Both the position numbers and the translations under genes were made by a program. A DNA stretch of 64,000 bases, from contig CAJTCY010000001.1 of NCBI GenBank assembly GCA_910575075.1, positions 206,702-270,701 of the forward strand, read 5' to 3'. Below the pieces are notes generated by a model, which was not told the origin of the DNA, did not search any database, and worked only from the letters and a program-made list of their open reading frames with translations. The DNA comes from Lachnospiraceae bacterium (GTDB taxonomy: Bacteria > Bacillota > Clostridia > Lachnospirales > Lachnospiraceae). This document shows, piece after piece, positions 26,674 through 36,704 of this stretch; the stretch's first letter is position 1; the number at the start of each line of letters is the position of its first letter.

Positions 26674-27990
26674 ATGAACAATGAGTTATTAGAAGCGTTA
26701 AATATATTAGAAAAGGAAAAAGATATCAGCAAAGATACTTTGTTAGAAGCTATTGAAAATTCACTGATTACTGCCTGCAAAAATCATTTCGGGAAATCTG
26801 ACAACATTAGAGTGGATATGAATTCAGAAACTTGCGAATTTCATGTATATGCAGCAAAAACTGTTGTAGAAGAAGTAGAAGATGAAGTAATGGAAATCAG
26901 TCTGGGGAATGCGAGAATGATTGATTCCAAATATAACGTGGGGGATATTGTAAATATTGAGGTCAAATCCAAGGAATTCGGGCGGATTGCCACTCAGAAT
27001 GCCAAAAACGTGATTCTCCAGAAAATCAGAGAAGAAGAGAGGAAAGTACTGTTTGATCAGTATTATGGAAAAGAGAAAGATGTAGTGACTGGCATTGTCC
27101 AGCGTTATGTAGGGAAGAATATCAGCATTAATCTGGGAAAAGTAGATGCCGTTTTAAGTGAAAATGAACAGGTCAAGGGAGAGGTTTTTCAACCTACCGA
27201 ACGAATCAAATTATATATTCTGGAAGTAAAATCTACCTCTAAAGGTCCGAAAATTCTTGTGTCCAGAACCCATCCTGAACTTGTAAAACGCCTCTTTGAA
27301 TCAGAAGTGACAGAGGTAAAAGAAGGAATTGTTGAGATTAAAAGTATTTCCAGGGAGCCTGGAAGCAGAACAAAAATTGCAGTATGGAGCAATGACCCGG
27401 ATGTTGATCCGGTAGGAGCATGTGTCGGTATGAACGGTGCAAGAGTGAATGCCATTGTCAACGAACTTCGCGGAGAAAAGATTGACATTATAAATTGGAG
27501 CGATAATGCGGCAATGCTGATCGAGAATGCATTGAGCCCTGCGAAAGTCATTTCTGTTATTGCCGATGCAGAAGAAAAAACTGCCAAAGTGGTAGTGCCT
27601 GATTATCAATTATCCCTGGCAATCGGAAAAGAGGGGCAGAACGCCCGCCTTGCCGCGAGGCTTACAGGTTTCAAAATAGATATTAAAAGTGAGACACAGG
27701 CAAGAGAAGCCGGAGATTTTATGGATTATGAAAATGATTATGAAGAATACGATGAATATGAAGAAGGTTATGCAGATGAATATGAAGAGGCATCCGGAGA
27801 CGGTTACGCAGAAGACTTTGAGACTATAGAAGGGGAAACTGCCGCGGAGAATTTTGAAGAATCTGAGGAGGAATATGCTGCGGAAAATTTTGAAGTATCT
27901 GAGGAGGAAACTGCTGCGGAAAATTTAGAGGAAGCAAAACCAGAATCTGCCGCAGATGATTTCTCAGAGCAGGAGGAATTTGATGAATAA
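26674..27990 (+). CDS. nusA: Transcription factor NusA with long acidic tail
   Basis: 438 residues. NusA N-terminal domain (1-125), S1 domain (about 130-200), then two KH domains ([14 protein letters not shown] and [15 protein letters not shown]). It binds RNA polymerase and modulates pausing, termination and antitermination. After residue 346 there is a tail of about 90 residues very rich in Glu, Asp and Tyr with near repeats of the type [10 protein letters not shown]. This is not the AR2 acidic repeat of proteobacterial NusA. The last eight bases overlap the ylxR start. Confidence 0.95.
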   Translation: MNNELLEALNILEKEKDISKDTLLEAIENSLITACKNHFGKSDNIRVDMNSETCEFHVYAAKTVVEEVEDEVMEISLGNARMIDSKYNVGDIVNIEVKSKEFGRIATQNAKNVILQKIREEERKVLFDQYYGKEKDVVTGIVQRYVGKNISINLGKVDAVLSENEQVKGEVFQPTERIKLYILEVKSTSKGPKILVSRTHPELVKRLFESEVTEVKEGIVEIKSISREPGSRTKIAVWSNDPDVDPVGACVGMNGARVNAIVNELRGEKIDIINWSDNAAMLIENALSPAKVISVIADAEEKTAKVVVPDYQLSLAIGKEGQNARLAARLTGFKIDIKSETQAREAGDFMDYENDYEEYDEYEEGYADEYEEASGDGYAEDFETIEGETAAENFEESEEEYAAENFEVSEEETAAENLEEAKPESAADDFSEQEEFDE

Positions 27991-28255
27991 AAAGATTCCA
28001 ATGCGTCAATGTGTGGGATGTGGAGAGATGAAGAGTAAGAAAGAGCTTCTTCGCATCATTAAGAGTGCTGATAACGAGATTTTTTTGGATACAACAGGAA
28101 AGAAGAATGGCAGAGGAGCATATATATGTCCGAATGGAGCGTGTTTTGCGCAGGCAATAAAAACAAGAGGGCTGGAACGTTCTTTGAAAACTGCCATACC
28201 CAAAGAAGTGATTGAAATTTTGGCAAAGGAGATGGAAACAGTTGCAGAGGGATAG
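27983..28255 (+). CDS. ylxR: YlxR/RnpM-family RNA-binding protein
   Basis: 90 residues with the family signature PMRQCVGCGEMKSKKELLRI and GRGAYICP. The Bacillus homologue (RnpM) binds and modulates RNase P. The ATG overlaps the nusA stop, with GGAGGAA just upstream inside nusA. It is followed by overlapping ylxQ. Confidence 0.9.
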   Translation: MNKKIPMRQCVGCGEMKSKKELLRIIKSADNEIFLDTTGKKNGRGAYICPNGACFAQAIKTRGLERSLKTAIPKEVIEILAKEMETVAEG

Positions 28256-28562
28256 AATATTATCCATGCTTGGACTTGCAGCGAAGGCAGGAAAAGTTGC
28301 CAGCGGAGAATTCTCTACAGAGAAGGCGGTTAAATCCCGACAGGCATTTCTTGTAGTTGTGTCTGAGGAGGCTTCGGAAAATACAAAAAAAATGTTTCGC
28401 AACATGTGTGCCTTTTATCAGATTCCCATGTATTTATATGCTTCAAAAGAAGCATTGGGAAAATCAATTGGCAGGCAGTTTCGTGCATCCCTGGCGGTGT
28501 TGGATCAGGGCTTTGCCAGAAGTCTTGAAGAGAAACTGAAATTAGCAGAGAAAACGGAGTAA
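28242..28562 (+). CDS. ylxQ: L7Ae-family RNA-binding protein YlxQ (TTG start)
   Basis: 106 residues, L7Ae/L30e fold: [19 protein letters not shown] followed by a conserved K/A-rich region. Homologues bind kink-turn RNA, and YlxQ has been linked to RNase P RNA. The start is inferred as TTG at 28242, because AAGGAG lies ten bases upstream and this gives the usual length; an ATG ten codons earlier lies deeper in ylxR with no site. It overlaps ylxR by 14 bases. Confidence 0.85.
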   Translation: MQRDRILSMLGLAAKAGKVASGEFSTEKAVKSRQAFLVVVSEEASENTKKMFRNMCAFYQIPMYLYASKEALGKSIGRQFRASLAVLDQGFARSLEEKLKLAEKTE

Positions 28563-28578
28563 CGGAGGTAGTAAAAGT

Positions 28579-31548
28579 ATGGCAAAAGTCAGAGTGTATG
28601 AAATTGCAAATGAATTAAATATACAATCGAAAGAAGTAATAAAATTTTTAGAGGAAAAAAATATTACTGGTAAGGTGGCCAGCAGTTCCATTGAAGATGA
28701 AGCGATTGCAATGGTAAAGGCAAGATTTTCTCAGAAACCTGAACATGCAGGAAAAGGAGAGGCAGTAAAACAGGCGTCATCGGAAGCAGAAGGAAAAGCG
28801 GAAACGGCCAGAGAAGTGCCAGTCAACGGAACATCAGCGGTAAATACAGGAAAAAAAGAGGCGCCTAAGGGAGCTATGGCAGCGAATAGCGGAAAAGGAG
28901 AAGGAGTGAGAGATACGGCAGCCAAAGACTCCGCTAAGGAAGCTTCTGCCAAGGTTCCAGAGCGTCCCAGAAAAAAATCAAGTATAACGGCAGTGTATAA
29001 CCCTCAAAACAGTAAAACAGCAAAGAAACGTCCGGCAAGGCCGCAGGGGGATCGTATGGCAAGGCCTCAGGGAGAAAAAGCAGCAAGGGTTCAGGGAGAA
29101 AAGAATCAGGGAGAACGTCCAATAAAACCACAGGGAGAGCGTAATATCAGGGCACAGGAAGAAAAAATGGGAAAAGCACAGGAAGAACATACCGTAAAAC
29201 AGCAGAGAGACACCTCCGTAAGGCCTCAGGGAGAGAAGGTTCAGGGAGATAGAAATGGAAGACCTCAGGGAGAGAAGCCCCAGGGGGAAAGGAATCAGCC
29301 AGACAGAAATGGAAGACCCCAGGGAGACAGAAACGGAAGGCCTCAGGGGGACAGAAACGGAAGGCCTCAGGGGGACAGAAACGGAAGGTCTCAGGGGGAC
29401 AGAAACGGAAGGCCTCAGGGGGACAGAAACGGAAGATCCCAGGGGGACAGAAACGGAAGGCCTCAGGGAGACAGAAACGGAAGGCCTCAGGGAGACAGAA
29501 ACGGAAGACCCCAGGGGGACCGCAATAACCGCAATTATCAGAATGGACGCGGCGGGCAGAAAAATCGTTTTGAACAGGAGATCAATAAACTGAACCAGAA
29601 CAGTCCGGCAGCTTCTATGGATGAAACCAGAGGCAAAGAAAGCAGAGAGCGTGATAATCGAAAAGGAAACAGCCAGCGCCATGAGAAAGAATTGATGGGC
29701 AGGAAAAAGGAAAGATTCGATAATCTGGAGAAAAAGACCAGGGGCAAGAAAAACCAGCAGCCTGCGCCTCAGAAACAGCAGAAAGAAGAAGAAACTATCA
29801 AGACGATTACACTTCCTGAGAAGATGACTATTAAAGAGCTTGCCGACAGAATGAAAGTTCAGGCGTCTGCGATTATTAAAAAGTTATTTTTACAAGGGAC
29901 AATGGTTACTGTAAACAGTGAAATAGATTTTGCAGCGGCAGAAGAAATTGCCTTGGAATTTAACTGTATCTGTGAGATGGAAGAGAAGATTGACGTTATT
30001 GCAGAGCTTCTGAAAGAGGAAGAGGAGGAAGAATCTGTTCAGGTAAAACGTCCTCCGGTGGTCTGTGTTATGGGGCATGTTGATCATGGAAAAACGTCTC
30101 TTCTGGATGCCATTCGTGACACACATGTCATTGATAAAGAGGCTGGAGGCATTACCCAGCATATTGGCGCTTATATGGTAGAGTGCAATGGAGAGAAAAT
30201 CACTTTTCTGGATACGCCGGGACATGAAGCATTTACCGCAATGCGTATGCGTGGAGCGAACGCCACAGATATAGCGATTCTGGTAGTGGCAGCAGACGAC
30301 GGCGTAATGCCTCAGACAGTAGAGGCAATCAGCCATGCCAAAGCTGCAGAGGTAGAAATTATTGTAGCGATTAATAAAATAGATAAACCCAGTGCCAATA
30401 TAGAACGTGTAAAACAGGAACTTGCAGAATATGAACTGATTCCGGAAGACTGGGGTGGGAGTACAATATTTGTGCCGGTGTCTGCACATACTCATGAAGG
30501 AATTGATTCATTGCTGGAAATGGTGCTGCTGACAGCAGAAGTGAGTGAACTGAAGGCGAATCCCAAACGGAATGCGAGAGGACTGGTTATTGAGGCGCAG
30601 CTTGACAAGGGACGCGGATCTGTGGCAACCATCCTGGTGCAGAAAGGAACTTTAAAGGTTGGGCAGCCGGTTGCATGCGGAAGCTGTTACGGCAAAGTAA
30701 GGGCAATGATTGATGATAAGGGCAGAAGAGTAAAAGAAGCAGGCCCTTCTACTCCAGTGGAAATATTAGGCTTGAATAATGTGCCCAATGCAGGGGAAAT
30801 ATTTGTATGTACCGATTCAGAAAAAGAGGCTAAAAGTTTTGCGGATACCTTTATTTCTGAGGGACGTGAAAAGATGCTGGAAGATACCAAATCCAGAATG
30901 TCGCTGGATGATCTGTTCTCACAGATTCAATCTGGAAATATCAAAGAGCTTCCAATTATTGTGAAGGCAGATGTACAGGGATCTGTGGAAGCAGTAAAAC
31001 AGAGTCTTGTGAAATTATCGGATGAGGAAGTGGTCGTAAAAGTCATCCATGGAGGCGTTGGCGCCATCAATGAGTCTGATGTCAGCCTTGCATCTGCGTC
31101 CAATGCCATAATTATAGGATTTAATGTACGTCCCGATGCGACTGCTAAGGCGACTGCTGAGCGGGAAGGCGTGGACATGAGGCTTTATAAGGTTATTTAC
31201 AATGCCATAGAAGATGTGCAGGCAGCTATGAAGGGAATGTTAGATCCAGTATTTGAAGAAAAGGTATTAGGCCATGCAGAAATCCGCCAGATTTTCAAGG
31301 CATCTGGTGTTGGAAATATCGCAGGTTCCTACGTTTTGGACGGCGTGTTCCAGAGAGGATGTAAAGTGCGTATTTCCAGAGAGGGTGAGCAGATTTTCGA
31401 AGGAGACCTTGCTTCACTGAAACGATTTAAGGATGATGTAAAAGAAGTGAAATCTGGATATGAATGCGGTCTGGTATTTGAAGGATTCAATGATATTCAG
31501 GAGCTGGATGTAGTAGAAGCATATACGATGGTAGAAGTGCCGCGTTAA
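28579..31548 (+). CDS. infB: Translation initiation factor IF-2
   Basis: 989 residues. An IF2-N domain (1-55), a long basic disordered region (about 60-400), a second IF2-N (about 415-470), then the GTPase with G1 GHVDHGKT at 499-506, the DTPGHEAF G3 and NKID G4 motifs, followed by domains II to IV. It delivers initiator tRNA and joins subunits. The disordered region holds nine tandem DRNGR(P/S)QG octapeptides (residues 242-313) encoded by 24-base repeats, which may vary in number between strains. AGGAGG-like CGGAGG precedes the ATG. Confidence 0.96.
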   Translation: MAKVRVYEIANELNIQSKEVIKFLEEKNITGKVASSSIEDEAIAMVKARFSQKPEHAGKGEAVKQASSEAEGKAETAREVPVNGTSAVNTGKKEAPKGAMAANSGKGEGVRDTAAKDSAKEASAKVPERPRKKSSITAVYNPQNSKTAKKRPARPQGDRMARPQGEKAARVQGEKNQGERPIKPQGERNIRAQEEKMGKAQEEHTVKQQRDTSVRPQGEKVQGDRNGRPQGEKPQGERNQPDRNGRPQGDRNGRPQGDRNGRPQGDRNGRSQGDRNGRPQGDRNGRSQGDRNGRPQGDRNGRPQGDRNGRPQGDRNNRNYQNGRGGQKNRFEQEINKLNQNSPAASMDETRGKESRERDNRKGNSQRHEKELMGRKKERFDNLEKKTRGKKNQQPAPQKQQKEEETIKTITLPEKMTIKELADRMKVQASAIIKKLFLQGTMVTVNSEIDFAAAEEIALEFNCICEMEEKIDVIAELLKEEEEEESVQVKRPPVVCVMGHVDHGKTSLLDAIRDTHVIDKEAGGITQHIGAYMVECNGEKITFLDTPGHEAFTAMRMRGANATDIAILVVAADDGVMPQTVEAISHAKAAEVEIIVAINKIDKPSANIERVKQELAEYELIPEDWGGSTIFVPVSAHTHEGIDSLLEMVLLTAEVSELKANPKRNARGLVIEAQLDKGRGSVATILVQKGTLKVGQPVACGSCYGKVRAMIDDKGRRVKEAGPSTPVEILGLNNVPNAGEIFVCTDSEKEAKSFADTFISEGREKMLEDTKSRMSLDDLFSQIQSGNIKELPIIVKADVQGSVEAVKQSLVKLSDEEVVVKVIHGGVGAINESDVSLASASNAIIIGFNVRPDATAKATAEREGVDMRLYKVIYNAIEDVQAAMKGMLDPVFEEKVLGHAEIRQIFKASGVGNIAGSYVLDGVFQRGCKVRISREGEQIFEGDLASLKRFKDDVKEVKSGYECGLVFEGFNDIQELDVVEAYTMVEVPR
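29302..29517 (+). repeat. Nine tandem 24-base repeats inside infB
   Basis: Each unit encodes DRNGRPQG or DRNGRSQG. Units are nearly identical in DNA (GACAGAAACGGAAG plus CCTCAGGGG), implying recent expansion or homogenisation. They are in frame, so copy-number change would not break infB. Confidence 0.93.
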
Positions 31549-31602
31549 AAGATTCTGTCCGGCATGTTGTGTGCGGGAAACGAATAAGGAGTAAGACGGA
31601 AT

Positions 31603-31971
31603 ATGAGAAAAAACAGCATTAAAAATACAAGAATCAATGAAGAGGTACTGCGGGAGATGAGCAGTATTATACATGGAGATATCAAAGATCCGAGAATTAA
31701 TCCTCTAACCTCAGTGGTTGCCGTGGAGGTGGCGCCGGATTTGAAAACCTGTAAAGCATATATCAGTGTTCTGGGGGATGAAGATTCTCAGCAGGCAACG
31801 CTTGCGGGCTTAAAGAGTGCGGAAGGGTATATTCGGAGCAAACTGGCAAAGAATATTAATCTGAGAAATACACCGGAAATTCGTTTTGTACTGGATCAGT
31901 CCATTGAGTACGGTGTAAACATGTCAAAACTCATTGATGATGTGAACAGACAGCAGAGAGATGACACATAA
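31603..31971 (+). CDS. rbfA: Ribosome-binding factor A
   Basis: 122 residues, single KH-like domain, with conserved DPRI and VSVV-type strand (PLTSVVAVEVAPDL) and the AKNINLRNTPEIRF segment. It binds 30S precursors for 16S rRNA maturation. GGAG lies upstream. Part of the infB operon; nrnA follows after 24 bases. Confidence 0.93.
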   Translation: MRKNSIKNTRINEEVLREMSSIIHGDIKDPRINPLTSVVAVEVAPDLKTCKAYISVLGDEDSQQATLAGLKSAEGYIRSKLAKNINLRNTPEIRFVLDQSIEYGVNMSKLIDDVNRQQRDDT

Positions 31972-31995
31972 TATCAAGAACAGGGAGTGTTCTAT

Positions 31996-32949
31996 ATGAA
32001 AGATTTGGCTTCTCAGTTGGAGCAGGTAAAAACAGTTGCCATTGCAGGTCATGTAAGGCCTGACGGTGACTGTGTGGGTTCCTGCCTGGCAACTTACAAT
32101 TATATCAATACCTGGTTTCCGCAGATTCAGGCAGATATCTATTTGGAACCCATACCAAATATATTTAAGTTTCTAAAAAATTCAGATAAGATACGCAATA
32201 CTTGTGAAAGCAGCCGGAAATATGATTTATGTATTGTGCAGGATTGTGGGGATACAGGGCGCCTTGGACCTGCGGTAAGGTATTTTGAGACGGCAGGCAG
32301 AACAATATGTATTGACCATCATGTGAGCAATAACAGTTTTGCAGATGAAAATTATATTTTTCCAGAGGCAAGTTCCACATCTGAGCTGATTTTTGAGCTG
32401 CTGGAAGAGGAAAGGATCACCAGGGAGATTGCAGAATGCATTTATGTGGGAATGGTACATGACACAGGCGTGTTTCAATACTCATGTACCTCTGCAAAGA
32501 CCATGAATGCAGCGGGTGTGCTGATGGACAAGGGAATCAATTTTTCAAAAATTGTTGATGATACCTTTTATACCAAGACCTTTGCACAGAATCAGATTTT
32601 AGGACAGGCATTGTTAAACAGCCGTCTTTATTTGGAAGGTGCAGTTATTGCCACAGCAGTAACTTTGGAGGAAATGGAGCGGTATCAGGTGCTGCCCAAA
32701 CATTTGGACGGCATTGTCAGCCAGCTGCGTGTGACAAAAGGTGTGGAAGCAGCCATATTTCTTTACGAAAATGAAGACCATACCTGGAAATTGAGTATGC
32801 GGTCTAACGGCAGAACAGATGTAGCTAAGATCGCCATGAAATATCAGGGCGGCGGTCATGTGAGGGCAGCCGGAGCTACAATGAAAGGTTCTTCGGAAGA
32901 AATTATCGCAGTTATCTGCAAAGATATAGAAAGGCAGCTTCATGATTAG
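31996..32949 (+). CDS. nrnA: Bifunctional oligoribonuclease/pAp phosphatase, DHH family
   Basis: 317 residues. The DHH domain shows GHVRPDGDCVGS, VQDCGDTGRLG and IDHHVSN metal motifs; the DHHA1 domain ends with GGGHVRAAGA. It degrades nano-RNA and 3'-phosphoadenosine-5'-phosphate. The ATG at MKDLASQ is used, with GGGAG eight bases upstream. Its stop overlaps the truB start by eight bases, the usual Firmicute order. Confidence 0.9.
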   Translation: MKDLASQLEQVKTVAIAGHVRPDGDCVGSCLATYNYINTWFPQIQADIYLEPIPNIFKFLKNSDKIRNTCESSRKYDLCIVQDCGDTGRLGPAVRYFETAGRTICIDHHVSNNSFADENYIFPEASSTSELIFELLEEERITREIAECIYVGMVHDTGVFQYSCTSAKTMNAAGVLMDKGINFSKIVDDTFYTKTFAQNQILGQALLNSRLYLEGAVIATAVTLEEMERYQVLPKHLDGIVSQLRVTKGVEAAIFLYENEDHTWKLSMRSNGRTDVAKIAMKYQGGGHVRAAGATMKGSSEEIIAVICKDIERQLHD

Positions 32950-33877
32950 CGGAATTATTAATGTTTATAAAGAAAAGGGATATACTTCCCATGATGTAGT
33001 AGCAAAGCTGCGGGGAATTTTCAGACAGAAAAAGATTGGGCATACCGGAACGCTGGACCCGGAGGCAGAAGGGGTGCTTCCAGTGTGCCTTGGCAAGGCG
33101 ACTAAAATCTGCGATTTGCTGACAGACAAAGACAAGGAATATGATGCGGTGTTGCTGCTGGGAAGAACTACAGACACCCAGGATGCAGCTGGAACTGTGC
33201 TCAGTGAGAAAGCCATAGGCTGCAGTGAGGAAGAAATTCATAAAATCATTGCAGGTTTTATCGGCGGCTATGACCAGATTCCTCCAATGTATTCAGCGCT
33301 GAAGGTAAACGGCAAGAAACTGTGTGATCTGGCGAGAGCAGGAGTTACCGTGGAGCGCAAGCCCCGCAGAGTACAGATTTATGATATCCAAATTATAGAG
33401 ACTGTTCTGCCGCGTGTGCGTTTTCGGGTGCACTGTTCCAAGGGGACGTATATCCGTACGCTGTGCCATGATATTGGGCAGAACGCAGGATGCGGCGGCT
33501 GTATGGAAACTTTGGTGCGTACACGTGCTGCGGATTTCAGACTGCAGGATGCCCACAAGCTTTCAGAGATTGAAGCTCAGGTTCATGCTGTTTGTCAGCG
33601 AAACCCCAATGGAGAGCTTTCAAAGGCAGAATTGAACAATCTGGTGCAGGATATAGACACCGTTTTTGGGGAATATCCAGGAATCTTTGTCAAGGAAGAA
33701 TTTTCAAAGTTTTTGTACCACGGGAATCCTCTTCAAAAAGAATGGATAAAAGAATGGCAGAAATCGTATGAGAGCAAATGGCTGCGGGTTTATGACAGCA
33801 GGCAGAACTTTGTAGGGATTTATCAGTGGAAGGATTCCAGCAGGGATATCCGTGCAATTAAGATTTTTATGGAATAG
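32942..33877 (+). CDS. truB: tRNA pseudouridine-55 synthase
   Basis: 311 residues. The catalytic aspartate is Asp39 in HTGTLDPEAEGVL; KATK and YIRTLCHDIG segments follow. It converts U55 to pseudouridine in the T loop of tRNAs. It overlaps nrnA by eight bases, and ribF starts 11 bases downstream. Confidence 0.95.
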   Translation: MISGIINVYKEKGYTSHDVVAKLRGIFRQKKIGHTGTLDPEAEGVLPVCLGKATKICDLLTDKDKEYDAVLLLGRTTDTQDAAGTVLSEKAIGCSEEEIHKIIAGFIGGYDQIPPMYSALKVNGKKLCDLARAGVTVERKPRRVQIYDIQIIETVLPRVRFRVHCSKGTYIRTLCHDIGQNAGCGGCMETLVRTRAADFRLQDAHKLSEIEAQVHAVCQRNPNGELSKAELNNLVQDIDTVFGEYPGIFVKEEFSKFLYHGNPLQKEWIKEWQKSYESKWLRVYDSRQNFVGIYQWKDSSRDIRAIKIFME

Positions 33878-33887
33878 GACAGAAATT

Positions 33888-34835
33888 ATGAAGTACATAA
33901 GGCAGAGTATGACGTTTGAAATACAGGAACCTACCGTGCTTTCTCTGGGAAAATTTGACGGAATTCACAGAGGGCATGAGCTGCTGCTTGAGTGCATGGC
34001 GGAAAAAAAGCAGGACCATCCAGAGCTGAAAGCAGTAGTGTTTACCTTCGATATTCCTCCCCGGAAACAGATACAGAATATTTCCGCACAGGTGCTTACT
34101 ACAAGAACAGAAAAAGAGCAGCTATTTCAAAAGATGGGTATTGATTATGTAATTGAGTGCCCATTTACCCAGGAAATCATGTGCATGGAACCAGAGGAAT
34201 TTATCCGCAGGATTGCCATAAACCTTCATGTAAAATATATGGTAGTCGGAACAGATTTTCGCTTTGGTTACAAGCGCAGAGGCGATTACCGAATGCTGAT
34301 GGAATATGCGGAAAAATATGGATATCGTGTAGAGGTGCTGAATAAAATTCAGGAACATGGAAGAGATATCAGCAGTACTTTTGTCCGGGAAGAAATTGCG
34401 TCAGGAAATATTGAGAAAGCAAATGAATTGCTGGGATATGAGTTTTTTGTCGAAGGTGAAGTTCTTCATGGAAAGAAGTTAGGGAAAGCAGTGCTTGGAA
34501 TTCCAACTATTAACCTCATTCCGCCAGCGGACAAACTGCTGCCTCCCTTCGGGGTCTACGTGACAGAAACAAAATGGAAAGGCAGGCGTTATCCCGGAAT
34601 TACCAATGTGGGATGTAAACCAACGATCCAGGGAGAAAATCCCGTAGGTGTGGAGACACATCTGTTTGATTTTACAGAAGATTTATATGGAGAACAAGTT
34701 CGCATCAGTTTTTTAAAGCATGTTCGTAAGGAACGTAAGTTTGAGTCTTTGGATGCGCTTATTGTGCAGATGGAACAGGATATTCAATACGGAAGGGTGT
34801 ATTTTAACACAGGAAAAGGAGTTCTAAAGAACTAA
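33888..34835 (+). CDS. ribF: Bifunctional riboflavin kinase/FMN adenylyltransferase
   Basis: 315 residues. The N-terminal adenylyltransferase has GKFDGIHRGHE (nucleotidyl transferase HxGH type) and the C-terminal flavokinase has GKAVLGIPTINL and GVYVTETKW. It makes FMN and FAD from riboflavin. The start at MKYIRQS matches family length; an in-frame start 36 bases earlier lies within truB. No FMN riboswitch here. Confidence 0.94.
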   Translation: MKYIRQSMTFEIQEPTVLSLGKFDGIHRGHELLLECMAEKKQDHPELKAVVFTFDIPPRKQIQNISAQVLTTRTEKEQLFQKMGIDYVIECPFTQEIMCMEPEEFIRRIAINLHVKYMVVGTDFRFGYKRRGDYRMLMEYAEKYGYRVEVLNKIQEHGRDISSTFVREEIASGNIEKANELLGYEFFVEGEVLHGKKLGKAVLGIPTINLIPPADKLLPPFGVYVTETKWKGRRYPGITNVGCKPTIQGENPVGVETHLFDFTEDLYGEQVRISFLKHVRKERKFESLDALIVQMEQDIQYGRVYFNTGKGVLKN

Positions 34836-34847
34836 AGGGTGAATCAC

Positions 34848-36485
34848 ATGGAATTAATATTAAATTTGCTGGGTGGCCTGGGACTGTTTTTGTTTGGCAT
34901 GAATTTTATGAGCCAGGGCTTACAGAAAGCAGCAGGTGCAAGACTTCGTTCTATTTTGGAGGCTATGACGAAGAATAAAATTGTGGCGGTGTTGTTTGGC
35001 GCACTGTTTACGGCAATCATACAGTCGTCCGGGGCAACTACAGTTATGGTGGTCAGCTTTGTTAATGCAGGAATTATGACGCTGGCACAGTCTGTGGGAA
35101 TTATTTTTGGAGCAAATATCGGAACTACCATTACATCTCAGCTTGTAGCGTTTAACCTGACGGGCGTCGCGCCTTTTATTTTATTTGTGGGAGCAGTCCT
35201 TATCATGTTCGGTAAACGGCCTATGGTGAAGAAAGTAGGAGAGGTGATTCTGGGATTCGGCGCTTTGTTTATGGGAATCAGCATGATGAAAGACGCCATG
35301 ACAGATTTGAGAGATTATCAGGTGGTGCTGAATGTATTAAGCAGTATGGACAATCCTCTGCTGGGAATTTTATTCGGAACAGCGATTACGGTAGTGGTAC
35401 AGAGTTCTTCTGTAACAGTCAGTATTCTGCTGCTGATGGCAAGCCAGGGACTGATCGACTTGTCAGTTTGTTTCTATGTAATTCTGGGCTGTAATATTGG
35501 TTCCTGCACTCCGGCAGTATTGGCCAGCCTGGACGCTAAGAAAGAAGCAAAACGTGCTGCTGCCATCCATGTGATGTTCAATGTTCTTGGAATGGTGATC
35601 ATTGGAATTCTGCTTGCCTTTGGAATGAAGCATTTTGAAGGGTTTATTTTACATATTTCCGGTTCTGATGTGGGACGCTGCGTTGCCAATGCAGATACAT
35701 TTTTTAAGATTTTCCAGACATTAATTTTCCTGCCGCTGTCTGCACAGTTCATTGCCATGACGCGCCGCATCATTCCGGGAGAAGATCAGATGCAGAATGA
35801 GTATCAGTTTATGTATATTGGAAAACAGACAATATTTGCACCCTCCACTGCGGTTGTGGAGACTACTCAGGAAATTGAACGTATGGGATCTATGGCAAGA
35901 GAAAACATGCAGCTTGCCATGGAGGCGTTTTTTGACGGGAATCAGAATAAGATTGAAAAAGTCTATGATACGGAGAAACAGATTGATTTCCTCAGCAAGG
36001 AAATTACGGATTATCTGGTGAAAATTAATCAGCTTCAATTGCCGGTAGTAGACGCTAAACGTATTGGAGGATTGTTTCATGTAGTCAGTGATATCGAACG
36101 TATTGGAGACCATGCGGAAAATATTGCTGATTCGGCAGTAAAAAGCGCAGAAGAAAATCTTGAGTTTACCAAGAAGGGGCAGAAAGAAATTCAGGAAATG
36201 CATGAGAAGACTATGGAGATTCTGGAAAAATCCATGGAAATGTTTACTACTTTGGATCGAAAGAATCTTCCGGACATCCTGGAATTGGAAGACTGTATTG
36301 ACAATATGGAACGTCAGCTTCAGCAAAACCATGTAAAACGTATGGCAAAGGGGAAATGTTCTCCTATGACAGGAATTCTTTTTACAGATTTGGTGACAGG
36401 CCTGGAACGTGTGGCTGACCATGCCACAAATATTGCATTCTCTATTTTGGAGGATGATCCGGAAGAGAGCCGGCAAGTGCTGTAA
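34848..36485 (+). CDS. Na+/phosphate cotransporter (NptA/YjbB-like) with PhoU-like tail
   Basis: 545 residues. An N-terminal membrane part (about 1-310) holds the two inverted Na_Pi_cotrans repeats, each with a QSS motif (IIQSSGATT and VVQSSSVT), plus GANIGTT and GCNIGSC. The C-terminal 200 residues are helical, PhoU-like (IERIGDHAENIAD and LERVADHATNIA). It probably takes up or exports phosphate with sodium. The ATG at MELILN is used, with AAAGGG eight bases upstream. It ends the long operon. Confidence 0.9.
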   Translation: MELILNLLGGLGLFLFGMNFMSQGLQKAAGARLRSILEAMTKNKIVAVLFGALFTAIIQSSGATTVMVVSFVNAGIMTLAQSVGIIFGANIGTTITSQLVAFNLTGVAPFILFVGAVLIMFGKRPMVKKVGEVILGFGALFMGISMMKDAMTDLRDYQVVLNVLSSMDNPLLGILFGTAITVVVQSSSVTVSILLLMASQGLIDLSVCFYVILGCNIGSCTPAVLASLDAKKEAKRAAAIHVMFNVLGMVIIGILLAFGMKHFEGFILHISGSDVGRCVANADTFFKIFQTLIFLPLSAQFIAMTRRIIPGEDQMQNEYQFMYIGKQTIFAPSTAVVETTQEIERMGSMARENMQLAMEAFFDGNQNKIEKVYDTEKQIDFLSKEITDYLVKINQLQLPVVDAKRIGGLFHVVSDIERIGDHAENIADSAVKSAEENLEFTKKGQKEIQEMHEKTMEILEKSMEMFTTLDRKNLPDILELEDCIDNMERQLQQNHVKRMAKGKCSPMTGILFTDLVTGLERVADHATNIAFSILEDDPEESRQVL

Positions 36486-36632
36486 GTATTATTATCTCTT
36501 GCCCAAATGATTTCATATATAATTTGATTTCTGCACTCTTGCGTCATTTTCTTACGTCTGTGTAATAAATGCACAGACCTGTGAGGAAAGCAATGAAATA
36601 TTACAACATATTACACAATTATTACAAAAATC

Positions 36633-36661
36633 TTGACATCCTGTGAAAGCCTTGTTATAAT
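36633..36661 (+). promoter_or_regulatory. Consensus promoter of the NlpC/P60 gene
   Basis: Perfect TTGACA and TATAAT with a 17-base spacer, 43 bases before the start codon. The strongest sigma-A promoter in the window, implying high constitutive expression. Confidence 0.92.
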
Positions 36662-36704
36662 AGCGTAAGAAAAATAGTAATGAGCTTTTCCTGGAGGTAA
36701 ACAG

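Noticed and set aside
29302-29517. A CRISPR-like array of 24-base repeats
   Set aside because: The units are contiguous without spacers and encode in-frame octapeptides within infB.
28978-29682. A 234-codon minus-strand ORF opposite infB
   Set aside because: It is the shadow of the infB repeats, low in complexity, with no ribosome-binding site and no family resemblance.
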